Assembly (NCBI RefSeq): GCF_008831285.2
Contig: NC_045144.1
Coordinates: 1,116,001-1,180,000, forward strand
DNA: 64,000 bases
Direction of reading: 5' to 3'
Source of the DNA: Nymphaea colorata
Taxonomy: Eukaryota; Streptophyta; Magnoliopsida; Nymphaeales; Nymphaeaceae
Part shown: positions 11,880 to 24,599 of the stretch, one piece after another
Position numbering within the stretch: the first letter of the stretch is position 1
Layout: each line of letters starts with the position of its first letter
Notes under the pieces: model-generated
The model's database searches: none
What the model was told of the DNA's origin: nothing
What the model saw: only the letters and a program-made list of their open reading frames with translations
Made by a program: the position numbers and the translations under genes

Positions 11880-14780
11880 TTTGATTTGTAGGTATTATTC
11901 ATGATGTCGAGTAGGAGATTGTGAAGGCTTGTGCGTCTTGAGAGGGAGAATATAGGTCAAGCAGGAAGTCGCAGCTAAGCAACAGCCTGCTGACAAGGTA
12001 CTCATTCTTGAGACCCTACATATGCTCACTTGGTCAATTCTAGCCCTCATGAAGGCCACTATGTGATAGACTAAGGTGGTTGTTGCACAGCCAGCTGCAG
12101 CACCTATTGCAGTTCCTATTCTTGCCACTCATCCAATTCCCAGGGTTGAGAACATTGCCATTCAACGACTGTTGACAACCTTTAGATTCCTGGCCTCAAT
12201 GTGATTGAAGTTACATTTCCTGTATGCTCTTTCATTGCACATGTTTTATTTGATTTTGGTGCTTCTCATTCCTTTATATCTCATAGATTAGCCACTTTAT
12301 TGATATTTACATTGTACCTATACTTTATAAACTTCTGAGAGCCATTGTTATTGGGTTTCAGGATTATTGTACCCAATCTTTGTTTGATGTACCCATTGAG
12401 ATCTCAGGAGCAGTATGTCCTACTTAATTGTCACTATGGATTTAGAGTGTATTGATGTAATCCTGGGTGTGCATTGGCTTTATAAGTATGATGCCTATAT
12501 TGATTGTCATGCTAAGTGTATGCTTATTTGTACTTTTGAAGTCAATTTGAGGAATTCTTGGCTCAAAAACGTAGGGCATCATCTTAATTGGCAGTCGTTA
12601 CACTATGTGTGCAGCAAAGCATTCACTTAGAGGAGATTGCTTACATGGTGAGCTTAGTAAGAGTGATGGCAGAGTAACCCCAGCCTTTAAAGATCTCTGT
12701 TATTTGTGAATGTATTCCTGAAGGTCTTCTACAACCACCACCTAGGGGGATCGAGTTCTCGATCAATTTGGTCTTAGATACAGTACTATCAACTTTTAGG
12801 AGTTGAAGAAGCTTGCAAGAATTGATAGATAAAACTACATTTTCCTTAACATGTCTACCTAGGGTGCACCACTATTATTGTAAGAAAAAAGGATGCTTCC
12901 TCTACTTGTGCATCGATTATCACAAGCTGAATTTGATCACCATTAGAAATAAGTACCCTTTGTTTCACATTGAAAATTTACTAGATGAGTTAAAATATGC
13001 ATGAGTATTTATCAAGATTGATTTTAGATCAGGTTATCATCAGTTGTGTATTAAGGAGGAAGATGTGTCTAAGACTACGTTCAAAACCTGGTATAGCTAT
13101 TATAACTTTCCTGTTTTGCCTTTTGGGGCTGACTAATGCTTCTACTATTCTGGACCTAATAAACAAAGTATTTAGAAATTACCTAGATCAAATTTGTGAT
13201 TATTTTCATTAATGATGTATTGATTTATTCTCCATCAAATGAGGAACATGATGACTATGTTTCTATGGTATTAAGTACATTGAGGCAACATTTGTATGTT
13301 AAATTGTATAAGTGTGAGTTTTGGCTGGAAAAAAGTTGAATTGTTGGGTTATATTATTTATATCCAGGAAGTGGCAGTGGATCTAGCTAAGGTAGAAGCA
13401 GTACAAAAGTGGATGACCCCTACAGCTCCTACTGAGGTACGAGCTTTTCTTGGATTGGTAGGATGCTACAAGCAGTTTATTAGGGGTTCTCGCAAATAGC
13501 TTTGCCAATGACTCCATTATTTAAGAAAGGAGTAAGTTTGTGTGGTCGGGGGCATGTGACCAGAACTTGTAGACGTTGAAACAGAGGTTGATAATGACAC
13601 TTGTTTTGGCTTTACCATCAGGCAGAAAGGGACTTGTAGTTTATACTGATGCTTCCAAAATTGGATGGTGGGGTATTGATTCATATCAAGCGTGTTATTG
13701 CCTATAATTTTAGATAGCTAAGTCCATATGAGCAGAACTATTCTATCCATGATTTGAAGTCGGCACTATGGTGCATGCCTTAAAAATGTGGTGCCATTGT
13801 CTTTATGGAGTAGAGTTTGAAGTATTCACGATCATAAATTTCTTATCTCTTTTCACAAAAGTAGTTGAATTTTTTGCTGCGTAAATGGACAGAGTATCTC
13901 ATGGATTATGAGATCAAACTTTCTTTTCATCTTAGGAAAGCTAATGTAGTAGCATATGCACTAAATCACAAATCTAGGGCACTTGTACACAACCTAGTTC
14001 ATCAGACATGGAAACTTATAGAGGATTTGACAACGTGGAATCCATTTACAGATAATCGAGGTATGGTTTTTTTTTATGCCTCAGTACAAATTGATTTATT
14101 AAAATGATTCTGAAGAAGCAGAATAAGAGTCCAAAGTATGCACAAATGAAGACTTAGTCAGAATTGGAAAGTGAACTTTCTCCATGGACCTAAATGCAGG
14201 CTCCAATTTCTGGTAGACTGTGCCAGATGAGTAAACACTAAAGACGAGACTTTTGGATGAGTTGCATTGCTTGTGACATATCATTCATCTTGGCAGTTAC
14301 AAGATTAATGAAGATGATGAATGCAGCTTCTAGTAGCCAGGTATGAAGTTCGAATTGCTAATTTTGTGGCTACATGTTTGATATATCAACAGGTTAAGGT
14401 GGAACATTAGAGGTCGGGTGAGTTATTAGAACCTCTTGGGATTTCACAATGGAAATGGGAAGATATTACCACATTTCTTTTATGGGACTACTGAGAAGCA
14501 GGAGATGACATGATGTCATCTGCGTGACAATCAATAGATTGATTAAGCTAGCTCATTTTCTGCCAATCCAGAGCCTCAATTTGTAAATTTATTAGTTGAT
14601 CTATATATTGATGAGATAGTTAGATTGCATGGCTTGCCATCTACCATTGTCTAAGACCAAGATCCATGGTTTCCTTCATGATTGTGGAGTTCCCTGTAGC
14701 ATGCTTCAGGTACCCAATTACATATGAGTTCAACATTTCATCCTCAAACCAATGGCCTTCAAATCATTGACATTTCATCT
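11880..14780 (+). pseudogene. Ty3/Gypsy gag-pol remnant (chromovirus-like)
   Basis: Heavily mutated polyprotein. A short gag-like start at about 11900-12170 jumps to a protease: FDFGASHSFIS near 12250-12283 (family FDSGASHSF), then DVILGVHWLYKYDAYIDC near 12454-12508. The RT shows the KKKGC..LCIDYHKLN block at about 12885-12935, KIDFRSGYHQL near 13014-13045, PFG near 13120, and a damaged VIFINDVLIYS in place of the FIDDILVYS catalytic motif near 13195-13230. RNase H and tether follow (WMTPTAPTEVRAFLGL near 13413; KANVVAYALNHKSR near 13938). Integrase ends with RLHGLPSTIV and SSTFHPQTNG near 14620-14755. PR-RT-RH-IN order identifies Ty3/Gypsy. The clade (del/Tekay-like) is tentative. Most of gag and the 3' LTR are missing. 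Confidence 0.87.
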
Positions 14781-15110
14781 GATACATAGAATAAGAGTGC
14801 ATGTTGTAAATCATTGAGAGATGGGAAAAGTTAGATTTCTAATCTACCTTAGTAACATGCAAACTAGTCTTTCGCATATCAAAAGATACGTATTTCCACA
14901 AATATATTTACAAATTATAATTATGAGGGTAAAGCTCAAATTAGTTAACACCAAACAGTTTGTTTTCACAAAAAGAAAATTTCATAGCCAATATGCACGT
15001 GATATTTAAGCCATCTTTGGACCTATAAAATGAAGATGAGAAGTGTTATCCCTAACAAATCATATACTTTTCTACTATTCATAGAAATTAAAAAGATGAT
15101 CATATTTCAT
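14781..15110. other. No recognisable gene
   Basis: AT-rich sequence after the truncated Gypsy integrase. No motif seen; the right end of the Gypsy element is presumably lost here. Confidence 0.5.
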
Positions 15111-15117
15111 TGAATAT

Positions 15118-15504
15118 TTTACCAATTAATTGTTCGAACATTGCCGTCAACATTTGGACTTATACTTGTAACTCATGTATTTGTTTTGCATGTCTGGCTT
15201 CAAAGTCATGTATCTTTTCAACTTGTCTAACTTCTAATTTGCACATTTGGCGAGTATGATTGCTTTCTACATTATGCACCTTATTGCATAGATCACCAAA
15301 CTCCTTTCAATTTCATATTTTGTGTCATTAGTTCACATTGGCTAGAAACTGCATCAAAAACTTGTGACGGTTTTATGCTCATTCCATAAGTACGTGCTCA
15401 TCCAAATTTGTCTGGTCCCATCACCCATGACAATACATCATTTAGAGATAGCTCATCTCTTATGTCTTCAGGAAGTTGGAATATTGCTTCATTATGTTGA
15501 GCCT
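15118..15504 (-). pseudogene. CACTA (En/Spm, Ptta-type) transposase C-terminal fragment
   Basis: The minus strand reads, with a few stops, AIFQLPEDIRDELSLNDVL followed by WVMGPDKFG, ARTYGMSIKPSQVF and then a charged stretch. The pattern of a conserved V-x-GP-[DE]-[RK]-x-G followed by R-x-YG-x-G resembles the C-terminal region of plant En/Spm-type transposases (Pfam Transposase_24). The block starts just after a TTTGTAG that could be an old splice acceptor. Three in-frame stops show it is dead. The family call rests on this short motif only. Confidence 0.5.
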
Positions 15505-16538
15505 ACAAATTAATGTAATATTTCAATAACATGTATGTTAAATAAATTTTAATTATCATATTGCTAATAATAATGAAGAGGAGAAAGCAAGCAATTTAAG
15601 AGATGAGAAGAGATGAGAATTGCTTGGAAATCCTGAAGCACTTGAAGTTTCTCCGTAAAAAGAGATGACAATCATATCGCCGCCTCCTAATGCAACCATG
15701 CACTGCATGGGGATGAGGTTGCCCTTTCATGGATCGTCTCATGGTGCTGGGGTTAACATAAGACCTTAAATCAACATAATGAGCAAAAAAAGGGGAAGAG
15801 GAAAAAAACAAATTCCTCATTCTCAGAGCAAGAGAGAGGGAGAGAGAATTTACTCAACATTACTAGCCTCGAACAGGAAGTTGGAGAAGAAAGCATACAG
15901 ATGTAATCTAACATCCAAAATTTAAGAGAAAACCAGCCAACAAAATGCAAAAACAAGAAGAGAGTTATGCATAAGTTGTAAAAGAACAACCCAGTGATCA
16001 GCCTTATGATAAATGAGAATTGTGCCTGCAAACGAGGACAGAAACATAAACATTATGCCCAACAACAGAGCTCTTACATTTACCTTTCTTTCATGGAAAA
16101 TAATATCATAACTTAGCAACCAAATGCCTCTCCAAGTTGAAAACAGCCAACATTTCTGCAGAAGTCTGCCCCTCTTAGACTTGCGAAAACTCATGGAGGC
16201 CATGCAATGGAAGAAGGGATTGTTCCGATCCCGAAGCATTAACCATGTGATTTGGGAACACACGCGCCGGTGGATCTCATCATGCGTACGCCATTCAGAA
16301 ATTAGAGATGACAGATCCGACATACGGTGAGCCATGTCATGTAGTGGTCATGCATGGTGATCTCAGAATCCTGCTGCGAGCGGGAAAGGAAGAGAAGCTC
16401 ATCTTCCCAAGCTTGTAAGTGTGTCGTATTCCCCAAAAAGAATGCTTCAACAACAATAAAAGAGACCAAACCAACACAAAACTGCTGAAAATTGGAGTCA
16501 CAAGGCTGCAAGCATAAGATCAAGTTTCCAACACCAAT
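15505..16538. other. No recognised gene; unassigned minus-strand open frame
   Basis: The longest open frame is 16335-15922 (-), 137 codons, with two hydrophobic stretches in its C-terminal half. A shorter frame, 16523-16302 (-), overlaps it. Neither shows a motif I recognise, and chance open frames of this size occur in plant intergenic DNA, so I do not call a gene. Confidence 0.4.
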
Positions 16539-17098
16539 GTTGCAGCAATATACGCTGATATATGCTAAAAATGCAGAAAAATAGGATAAACCAATTTACG
16601 TGGAAAAACCCCCAATAATGGGGTAAAAAACCACGGGCAAGAGAGATATATATTTATACTTCAAAGAGGCAATACAACTACGTTGTTCTTCTTGTAGAGA
16701 ATAGCATAAATCATTCTCAAGAATGAATGCACAAGAAAACAACAAGAAAAGAAATCACCGTATGTTCTTCTTTTCTTTCCCTTGTTTTCTTCACTTTCTC
16801 TCTCTACACTTGAACCCACACGGCTGCCCAAATCCACAACCATGCTCTTCTTCATCTTTCCTTCTTGCCTTCCTTCTCTCCTTCTCTTCTTTGCATTCTT
16901 CTTCCCCTTCTCCTTGCTTTATGTGAGCCACGAGGGAAGACCTCTCTTTCTTTTCTTCAATAGAGTCAAAAACTAGAGAGAGAGAGAGACATCATGAGAG
17001 CTAGGGCACCATCGGGGTGCCCTCTCCTTTCTCCCGCCCGTCACTTAAGTGACGGGTTGGGTCGGGTCATCTTTTTGAGGCTGGACCCGACCTAAGAA
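16539..17098 (-). repeat. Probable 3' LTR of a truncated Copia element
   Basis: Begins TGTTGCAGC at 16539 and ends near CCTAAGAAAC, adjoining the Copia RNase H end on the minus strand. Between them the minus strand has a purine-rich GGCTGGAGAGGGAG polypurine-like tract (about 17101-17114). The LTR contains an AACCAATTTACGTGG phrase and a CT-rich block (16760-16920) that produces open frames without meaning. No second LTR is available to confirm the ends. Confidence 0.6.
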
Positions 17099-17114
17099 AC
17101 TCCCTCTCCAGCCT

Positions 17115-17765
17115 CAAGAGAGGGAACATACCTGCAAAATAAACAAAATTAATACACTACCTTAAAGGCAGTCATCCCAACTAAGTCTCTACACATGTCA
17201 TGCTTCTCTTTAGGTAGAGACTTCATCATCATATCTGCAGGATTCTTCTTTGTATGTAACTTCTCTAACTGAATCAGTTTTTGCTCAAGCACATCACGAA
17301 TCCAATGATATCTGACATCAATGTGTTTGGTCCTTGAGTAAAACGTTCAATTCTTCGCCAAGTGTATAGCACTTTGGCTATCACAATGCAACACATTGGT
17401 CTTCTGATTAAGGCCTATATCATGAAGAAAACTCTTCATCGACAACAACCCTTTACAAACTTCAGTTTCTGCAATATATTCTGCCTCTATAGTGGAAAGA
17501 GCAACACACTTCTGCTACCTGGACTGTCATGGTACAGCTCCCCTTGCAAAAGTAAAGACATAACCAGAAAGAGACTTTCTAGAGTTCAAGTCACCTGCGA
17601 TGTCAGCATCAACAAAACCTTGTATCTCTATATTAGATTCACCAAAATATAAGCAGTAATTGTAAGTATGTTTAAGATACCTTAGGATCCACTTCACTGC
17701 TGCCCAATGCTCATTGCTTGGATTTGACAAGAATCTGCTAACTACACCAACTGCATAAGCCAAGT
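17115..17765 (-). pseudogene. Copia RNase H end, 5'-truncated
   Basis: The minus strand encodes AYAVGVVSRFLSNPS, HWAAVKWILRYLKHT, VDADIAGDLNSRKS and SGYVFTFARGAV (17763-17527). After a frame change come STIEAEYIA, HCDSQSAIHLAKN and HIDVRYHWIRD, ending with a KNPADMMMKSLP-like tail near 17210. This is the standard Copia RNase H with its 3' end against the LTR. Everything upstream of the RPD(L)AYAV motif is missing at about 17765, so the element is a 3' fragment of about 1.2 kb. Confidence 0.87.
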
Positions 17766-18489
17766 TGGCATTGGAAGAGGAAGATTTTATGAAACAACAA
17801 ATTTATCTCTGTGTCCAGTTTTTGGCACTTCCTAGATGTGAAGCCTTGATGCATTTGATTGTTGTTTATAGATAGATCCCTCCCCTCACAACTCAAGTAT
17901 TGAATTTGGTGTAGAAGACCCACAAATCAAGGTTAAAAAGTTGATGGGGAAGAACAATTTGTAACTGTCAAAAGTTGAGGTAGATTGGTAGTCCATTTTT
18001 TCAGATGTTCATGAACTTTTCATAATCTTTGAGCCATATCAATGGAACAATTACATATTGTTCCATTTAGCAAACATACCCGAAAAAGGAGGAAACAAGG
18101 ATTAGACAAAAAATGTCTAGAAGTAGGTAGAATGGGATCATTGGAGGGGTGATCTCCAACATTCAAATGACTGGTATTGGTGTGAAGCACAAGACTATGC
18201 TGTTGGGGTCAAGTATTCATAACCTGACAGAGGAGTCCAAGAAGACAAATGTGCAGGTACCCATTCAACCTACTGCTAAAAAACAAGAGAAGTTATCTTT
18301 GAAAATCCTTTCTCTGACAATGTTTGGACAACTAGTGGCAGCATTATAATCCAAGTATACACGCACCCTATTCCTAGCTTAAGTCCTTCTTTCCCCTTTA
18401 GAATTTGCAAGAGGGGGAGGCACTGGATCCCCTTCTCAGATTCATGTCCTTCTCGGGAGCACCAAGAAATGTCCTTCCCTCATAAGTAA
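17766..18489. other. No recognisable gene
   Basis: Contains small open frames (17923-17738 minus, 18149-18349 plus) without known motifs. Its relation to the truncated Copia element on its left is unclear. Confidence 0.5.
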
Positions 18490-18650
18490 GAGGTCGTTTG
18501 GGAGAACAAATGTTCTGGGTATCCCTTGAACCTGCTCTAAAGACTGGGGCATAGTCATGGACAATAGTTCTAGTGTTTCATAAATCTACCTCAAGCTTTG
18601 AGATAAGTTTGTAAGAGGCTCACAAATTGTCCCTGCTACCAAACAACTTC
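18490..18650. mobile_element. Tourist-like MITE, copy A (161 bp)
   Basis: Imperfect terminal inverted repeats: left GAGGTCGTTTGGGAG, right end reverse-complements to GAAGTTGTTTGGTAG. The flanks are TAA on the left and TAC on the right, one base from a perfect 3-bp TAA duplication as used by PIF/Harbinger (Tourist) elements. The interior phrase TGTTTCATAAATCT is shared with the element at 26851-26948, indicating the same family. Confidence 0.55.
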
Positions 18651-19888
18651 TACAGGAATGAAAAGGATTAGTCTAAGGTGCAAGAAGGAGTAAAGGAAGT
18701 TGCATATAGTTATAGAAGGGTTCAAAGACCCCTCAAACAAGGACCCTGTTGGTGGGAAAAATCTGCAGGTAGAGAACCAAGAAGGATATATCACATGTCG
18801 CAAGAAAAGAAAAGGAAGGAGTTGTGGAGAAATAAATATAAATTCTATGCAAAGAAAAGGGAATGACCAGTTTGCACAAGCACAACTCGCCAAAACCTAA
18901 AATTGTCATCTTCTTGAATCAAGTCAGTCATGAAACCTAACTAGTTGAATATCACAAGTAAACTTCTGGTTTGGTCCAATCCATGAAGATGAACACAGAT
19001 CAACATGTTTATCTTAATTTCACATGCTACCTATGAGAAAAATATGTTGTCACATGATTGAATTATTGCATAAAATATAAGAAAAGTGTAAAATAATATA
19101 TAGATGGTCTTCATTAATCTAGAAGGCACATTGATAAACAAAACACTGCTGAAGCTTCAATCTCTATTAAAAGTCCAAAACAATTTCAAATCATTGATAA
19201 GACTCTTATGAGCGCATTGATGATGGCATCTTGATTTCAAAATTTTCATGCTTCATTAACAAGCAACAAATAATATAACAGTGAATGGATAGATCATCTT
19301 TGTTGGCTATTGCATTAGAAAATTGGTGCATTATTGTTTTGATAAGCAAGATTTGTATATTATTATTCATCGTGATTTTGAAGTATATATAATCTGGACT
19401 AGGGATATTATGCTTTGTGAAAACATTACACAGTTCCTGCATCGTGTGATTTGTTAATGTGAGGGAGCCATGAGGATGAGCCACAGTAATGTTGGAAATG
19501 AAGACAGTGTATTAGAATATGGGTGGACTTGCAAGTGCAGTTCAATTAGACTAGTCTGTCTACTGAAAGAGTAAATGCTTAACATTAGTTGCAACTTGTA
19601 AGGCATGCTAACTAAAGATGCAGTTTTTGCAAATTTATCCTACAGTACCATTTCTGGAAGAAAATGTTTAATACAAAATGGTATTTGAAATTCTAGGAGT
19701 TGTCAGCTTTTCAGATCACATCACAATAAACTACCTACGGTTGTCAAAGGCTAGAGTGGTTTTTGGGACATTTTCATATAAAAGGATGGAAAGAAGTCCC
19801 TTAGTTTGATGGCCAGAAAAAAATTTCTGGAAAAAAATTTCTGGAATTGAAGAAACGGAAAAATTTTTCTGTTTTTCCAAAACCAGTT
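18651..19888. other. No recognisable gene
   Basis: Several short open frames but no family motif on either strand. A 14-bp direct duplication of AAAAAAATTTCTGG lies near 19817-19844, just before the Copia LTR. Confidence 0.5.
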
Positions 19889-20913
19889 TGTGTTTGTTAA
19901 ATCGACGGCCGAGAATACTGGAGCTGGAAGCGTTTGAAGCAGGGGAGGAGGATGTCTGGAACAGGGAAGAACAGGGGACGTCAGGCTGGGCTCGACATGA
20001 AGGTCGGAGAACGCCTAGGCTGATGGTGCTTGGTTTTAGGTGTTAGACCTGAAAGTCGATCCGGGTCGCCTTGGCTGGAGCTTCATGGAACGACATCTAG
20101 AGTGAGCAAACTCCGGCTGGAATCCAAGCTAAAAATGCTAGCATTTGAAGTCAAGCAGGATGCTTCAGATGGACTCGGTTTGAAGGCAGCGAGGTTTGAG
20201 GTGTCGAGGTGGGATATTTGAGTTAGATGCCTGGTTTGATGGAGCATAGGGTGAGGGTTTGTCTGGAAAACACCTCACTTAGAGCTAGAGTACTCTTTTC
20301 TTTGAAGCTGCTATAAAGTGTTATCACCGACTCTCTTAGAAGAGTCGCGAAGACACAAGCAGCTGTAAGCTTCGTCTTTCAAGGTGGTGTGATTAAAAGA
20401 AAATAAAATAAAATAAAAAATTAATCAAAAATCGATGAATTCTTCCACCACCGACTATTCCTCCCTATAAATAGGAGTGGCTAGCCATTTTGTAAAGCAT
20501 CAAAAACTCAAGTGAGTGGTGAGTGTCTTGAGCAAGAGTTTAAGAGTTTAGTTTGTTTGTTCACTTCATGAGCTCGAGTGTGGGAGTTTCAAGTGTATGC
20601 TCAAATGAAAAGGAATTGGGCACTTGGGTCTCACTACGTGACTTTGTTGAGGTGAGTTCTTGTACCTCACTTTTGTAAGTTTTATCTTGACAAAATGCAA
20701 GTATATTATTTAAGTATACTTGGTCCAGTTACATCATCATTTGTTGAGATCACTTTGTGAACTTTGTTGATTTAGTGATTAAGCTTTTATTAAGTAAGTC
20801 TTGTCAAGTTTGTTATTAAGAATTATTTTGGACGTCGAGACTCTGTTTTTTTTCTCCGCATAAATTCGGGTTTGGATCTAAGTTATATCTAGGGCCCACA
20901 TTTGTTTCCTACA
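19889..20913 (+). repeat. 5' LTR of a Copia element (left end tentative)
   Basis: The right end is well placed by the primer-binding site at 20915. The left end is put at TGTTTGTTAAATCGACGG because it begins TG and the sequence changes character there, but no partner LTR exists. A TATA-type promoter lies at 20465. Confidence 0.5.
20465..20475 (+). promoter_or_regulatory. LTR TATA box
   Basis: CTATAAATAGG, a good plant TATA element. It lies about 450 bp upstream of the primer-binding site, in the expected place in a plant Copia LTR. Confidence 0.6.
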
Positions 20914-20914
20914 A

Positions 20915-20926
20915 TTGGTATCAGAG
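20915..20926 (+). other. Primer-binding site
   Basis: TGGTATCAGAGT immediately follows the LTR end CCTACA. It matches the initiator Met tRNA primer site except for the last base. Confidence 0.85.
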
Positions 20927-20990
20927 TGACATACAGTCTAGGGGCTGGTTTAATAGTGAGATTAATTATGTTAATTATATTATGAAATTA

Positions 20991-23280
20991 TGGCGGCATT
21001 AGCAGTTGCATTAAAAAATTTGAAAAGCTTAACAATAGCAATTTTGGCTATTGGAAAACTTGCATGGAGTCGTATTTTTTAGGACATGAATTATTGGATA
21101 TAGTATTGGGATCAGACACAAATATTTTTGTTGACGAGGAAGTAAAGAAGAAATGGATGATCAAAGCAGGGAAAACTCTATTTACAATTAGGGTATCAAT
21201 TGAGAAAGATTTATTAGAGCATATACATGATGCCAAGTCTCCTAAAGAAACATGGGATGCTTTTGCGACATTTTTCTCAAGCTAATGACGCCCACCTACA
21301 AGTATTAGAAAGTGAATAGCTACATTAACTCAGGGAAACATATTGATAGTAGATTATTTTATGAAGGTTAAAAACATCTCTAGGGAGATTTCTCAAATTG
21401 ACCAGTTTGCAGATTATTTTAGTGAGGCCCGTATGCGGATAATCCTTGTTCATTAACTTCGTTAAAAATTTAGCAGTTTTATAATTGGTGTTCAAGGCTG
21501 GCCAGTTCAACCAACTTCGTTGGAGTTAGAGAATCTTTTGATCAATTAAGAAACATGAGCGTAGCAAATGGCTGAGCTTTCACTGAAAGTAAATAATGAG
21601 GAAGTCTTGTTTAGTAACGGTCAAAGATCACGATGGCTAGCTAAGCCAGTCATTAGGTCCCCAAATAGGAACATAGATGAAAAGAAAGAGAAAAATATAG
21701 AAAATAAAACAAGAGAAACTATACAGTAGTGGAGACCAAAGAAAAAGTGTTTTAGAGAAAATTGGGTCATTTTGCTCATGACTGCAGAGTCAAAATAGAT
21801 AAAGGAAATGTTGTTACAACATGTGAGCAACATGGTGGAGTTAATGGGACTGTACAGAAAAGTTCATTTCTATACTCAATGGAAGTTAAAGAGGATATTA
21901 AACACGAAAAAAATAATTCCGCTCACATAAAACCTGTAAAAGAAAAAGAAGAAAAGATCAATTATCAAACTGATTGGATAATTGATTCTGGATGTTCAAA
22001 TCATATGACTGGTGACGAGAGCAAGTTCCTAAGTATGAAAGAATATGATGAAAATCGAGTTGTTGTTACTGTTAACAACACAAAGCTCTCAATGGCACAT
22101 ATTGGAGAAGCAGAAGTTGTAGCTAACCTTGGTAAAGACTGGATTTTAGAGAATGTTTATCATGTTCTAGGAATGATAAAGAACTTGTTGTTTGTGCCAC
22201 AACTTACAACTTTAGGTCACTATGACATGTTTGGCGCAAATGATGTAAAAGTTTATACAAATGAAGATGTTCTTGGAACTCCCATATTTGAAGAAAGAAA
22301 AGTTGAGTCAATATATGTCCTATCAGTAGAAACAACATATGTTGACAAAACAAGAAAGCATAATACTTCAAATATCTGGCATGAGAGACTCACTTATGTT
22401 GGATATAACAAACTCTAATTGATGTCTAATAAAGGGAGTTGGTTGGCCTGCCAAAGCTTGAGGTATGAACAAACAAATTATGCCTAGGATGTCAATATGG
22501 AAAAGCGCACAGGAGGCCATTCAAAGAGTCAAAGTATAGAGACAAAGCAACATTCGAGCTTGTGCATTCAAATGTATTCAAAAAAGTACCAGACCAATCA
22601 GTTGGAAGTAAGTGTTATTTTATCACATTTATTGATGATTTTTTAAGATACTTAGGTCTATTTCATGAAAGAAAAGTCTAAAGCACTTGAAAAGTTTAAG
22701 GAGTTTCACTAGATGGTGAGAAAAGAACTTGGGTATAGAATTCGGTATCTACGCATTGATAATGGTGGCGAATATACATTCGACATGTTTATGACATACA
22801 TGAAGCAATGTTCAAAGGTAATTTATATGTGCATATACGCCACAACAAAATGGAGTGGCAGAATGGAAGAATCGTCATATAGTAGAAACATGCCGAAGCA
22901 TGATGCATGCAAAGAACATGCCACCAAAATTTTGGGCCGAGTGTATCAGCACAGCTGTATACATAATTAATCGATTACCATTGCCAAAATTTAATTTTAA
23001 GTCTCCATATGAAATGGTCCATAACCCGTTTGTGAGTTATTTTAGAGTATTTGGTTGTGTATGTTATGTTTTTTTATTTGAGTAGCACAAGACTAAGTTC
23101 AACAAAAAGGCACATAGGTGTGTCTTTGTTGGATATGATCCATATCGGAAGGGATGGAGAATTGCTAATCCTAGCACATGACAAGTTCATGTTTCTCATG
23201 ATATCATCTTCCATGAAGCATCATCCTGGTGGTCAGAAGAGAAGAATGTGCTTCCAGACTCTCTAGTTTTTTAGAGAGAT
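20991..23280 (+). pseudogene. Copia gag-protease-integrase, truncated before RT
   Basis: Starts with an ATG at 20991 and shifts frame early. Gag (UBN2-type) shows NFGYWKTCMESYF, then KSPKETWDAF near 21235. A degraded zinc knuckle GHFAHDCRV is near 21765-21792. The main open block, 21762-22418, contains the protease active site IIDSGCSNHMTGDESKFL (about 21980-22035) and the pre-integrase motif IWHERLTYVGYNKL. Integrase follows in broken frames: FITFIDDF near 22620, LRIDNGGEY near 22750, VAEWKNRHIVETCRS near 22853, WAECISTAVYIINRLP near 22937, and CVFVGYDP near 23118. Homology stops near 23280, so RT, RNase H and the 3' LTR are absent. Confidence 0.9.
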
Positions 23281-24599
23281 GTTTATAAGCTGTTTCAGAT
23301 CTTACCAACTTCCTGTCCCGTCAAACAAGCTTGAGAAAATCAAAAAACATGGCTTTTAGGTGGTGAACGTGAGGAACATTCACCCAACCTATAGTCTCTT
23401 AGGATACAAGACCTACTGTTTTCTATGCGTTAAGGTGTCATCTTTATATGACATCATACTAAAAATGCACCCGCACTAGCACTAAGAGATGTGTAGTCTC
23501 CAGGGGCATATGCCCCATAGAACTCACTCTTTGAAATGTTAATCTAGTATTGAAGTTGCATCACTTGTGTCCAGTTATATGGAGTAGCCCCACCCCATTA
23601 TGTCAACTCCCCATGGTCATTACTTGTGCCCTATAAAAAAAAAGAAAAAAAATTTCTGGCTTCGCCCTGCCCTGAGGCTATGAATCATAACTTTGTTGGA
23701 TAAATCTAACTTGGACTTGTTCTCCTAATTATATGTTTGAACTTGTCCTTGGGGTTTTTGTGAATCTGCTGCAAAAAAGAAGGTAAATTCATGAAACACC
23801 TTTTAAAATATCTAATAAATCTAACTAAGAAGGGTCGACCTTTGGGCATTTTTTCCCTTTCATTGGAGGGGCTTTTAGTCTTTTTTTTGCTAGTTCATAG
23901 TCATTATGTCACGCCAGGCTATGTCACCTGAGGGCAGGGTGTGGGTGCGGGTGCCGGAGTGGCACATCCTAAAAAATTTAGATGTGACGGTGTGGCGAGG
24001 TTATTTTATTATTATTATTATTAATTTATTATATATATAACAGAATAAGCATGTATATATTATTATTAAAATTTAGTTATTAATGTATATAACATACTTG
24101 AATAATTGCATTGCATAGGAAAATATCATAACAACATATATTATACAAGTAATTTAATAATATGACATTCTAACTAGGCTCGAGTGTGAGTCGGACCTGC
24201 ACCCATGTCCGGTACGCACCCGATTCTATGCAACTCTAGTGCGGGTGACTTAGGGGCTAGGTTATCTATAATAGCATGGGACATGCTTTGTCCTGCTTGT
24301 GTTTTCGTTTCTTCATTGTTCTTTATAATAGTTTCGATCATAGAAAAAAGATAAAACGTCTTCACGTTTTAAACATTGAGGTTTTCTTAAGAAATAATAC
24401 AATGACTTTGAAAAAATAAGAAAAAAGGGATAAATAGAAAAAATTTTAAAAATCCTAAAAATGTAAAATAAGTGATCATCTAATAAAACAAACATCTAAA
24501 AAATAAATAGAAAAGCCACACAAAAAAAAATTGAACTGTGGATTCTAAATCGACTGATCGTGAAAGTATAACATGCAAGTTCTATTTACCAATAATGTT
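23281..24599. other. No gene; AT-rich core with GC-rich inverted arms near 23900-24240
   Basis: No coding motif. At about 23930-24010 a GC-rich arm (GGTGCGGGTGCCGG) is followed by an AT core including (TTA)n, then by an arm (GCACCCATGTCCGGTACGC, near 24199-24217) with the reverse-complement flavour of the first. The same layout recurs at 27820-28110, so both may be non-autonomous elements of one type. Confidence 0.45.

Noticed and set aside
15922-16335. 137-codon minus-strand frame as a gene
   Set aside because: No recognisable motif, overlapping competing frame, no promoter or splice support; left as unassigned.
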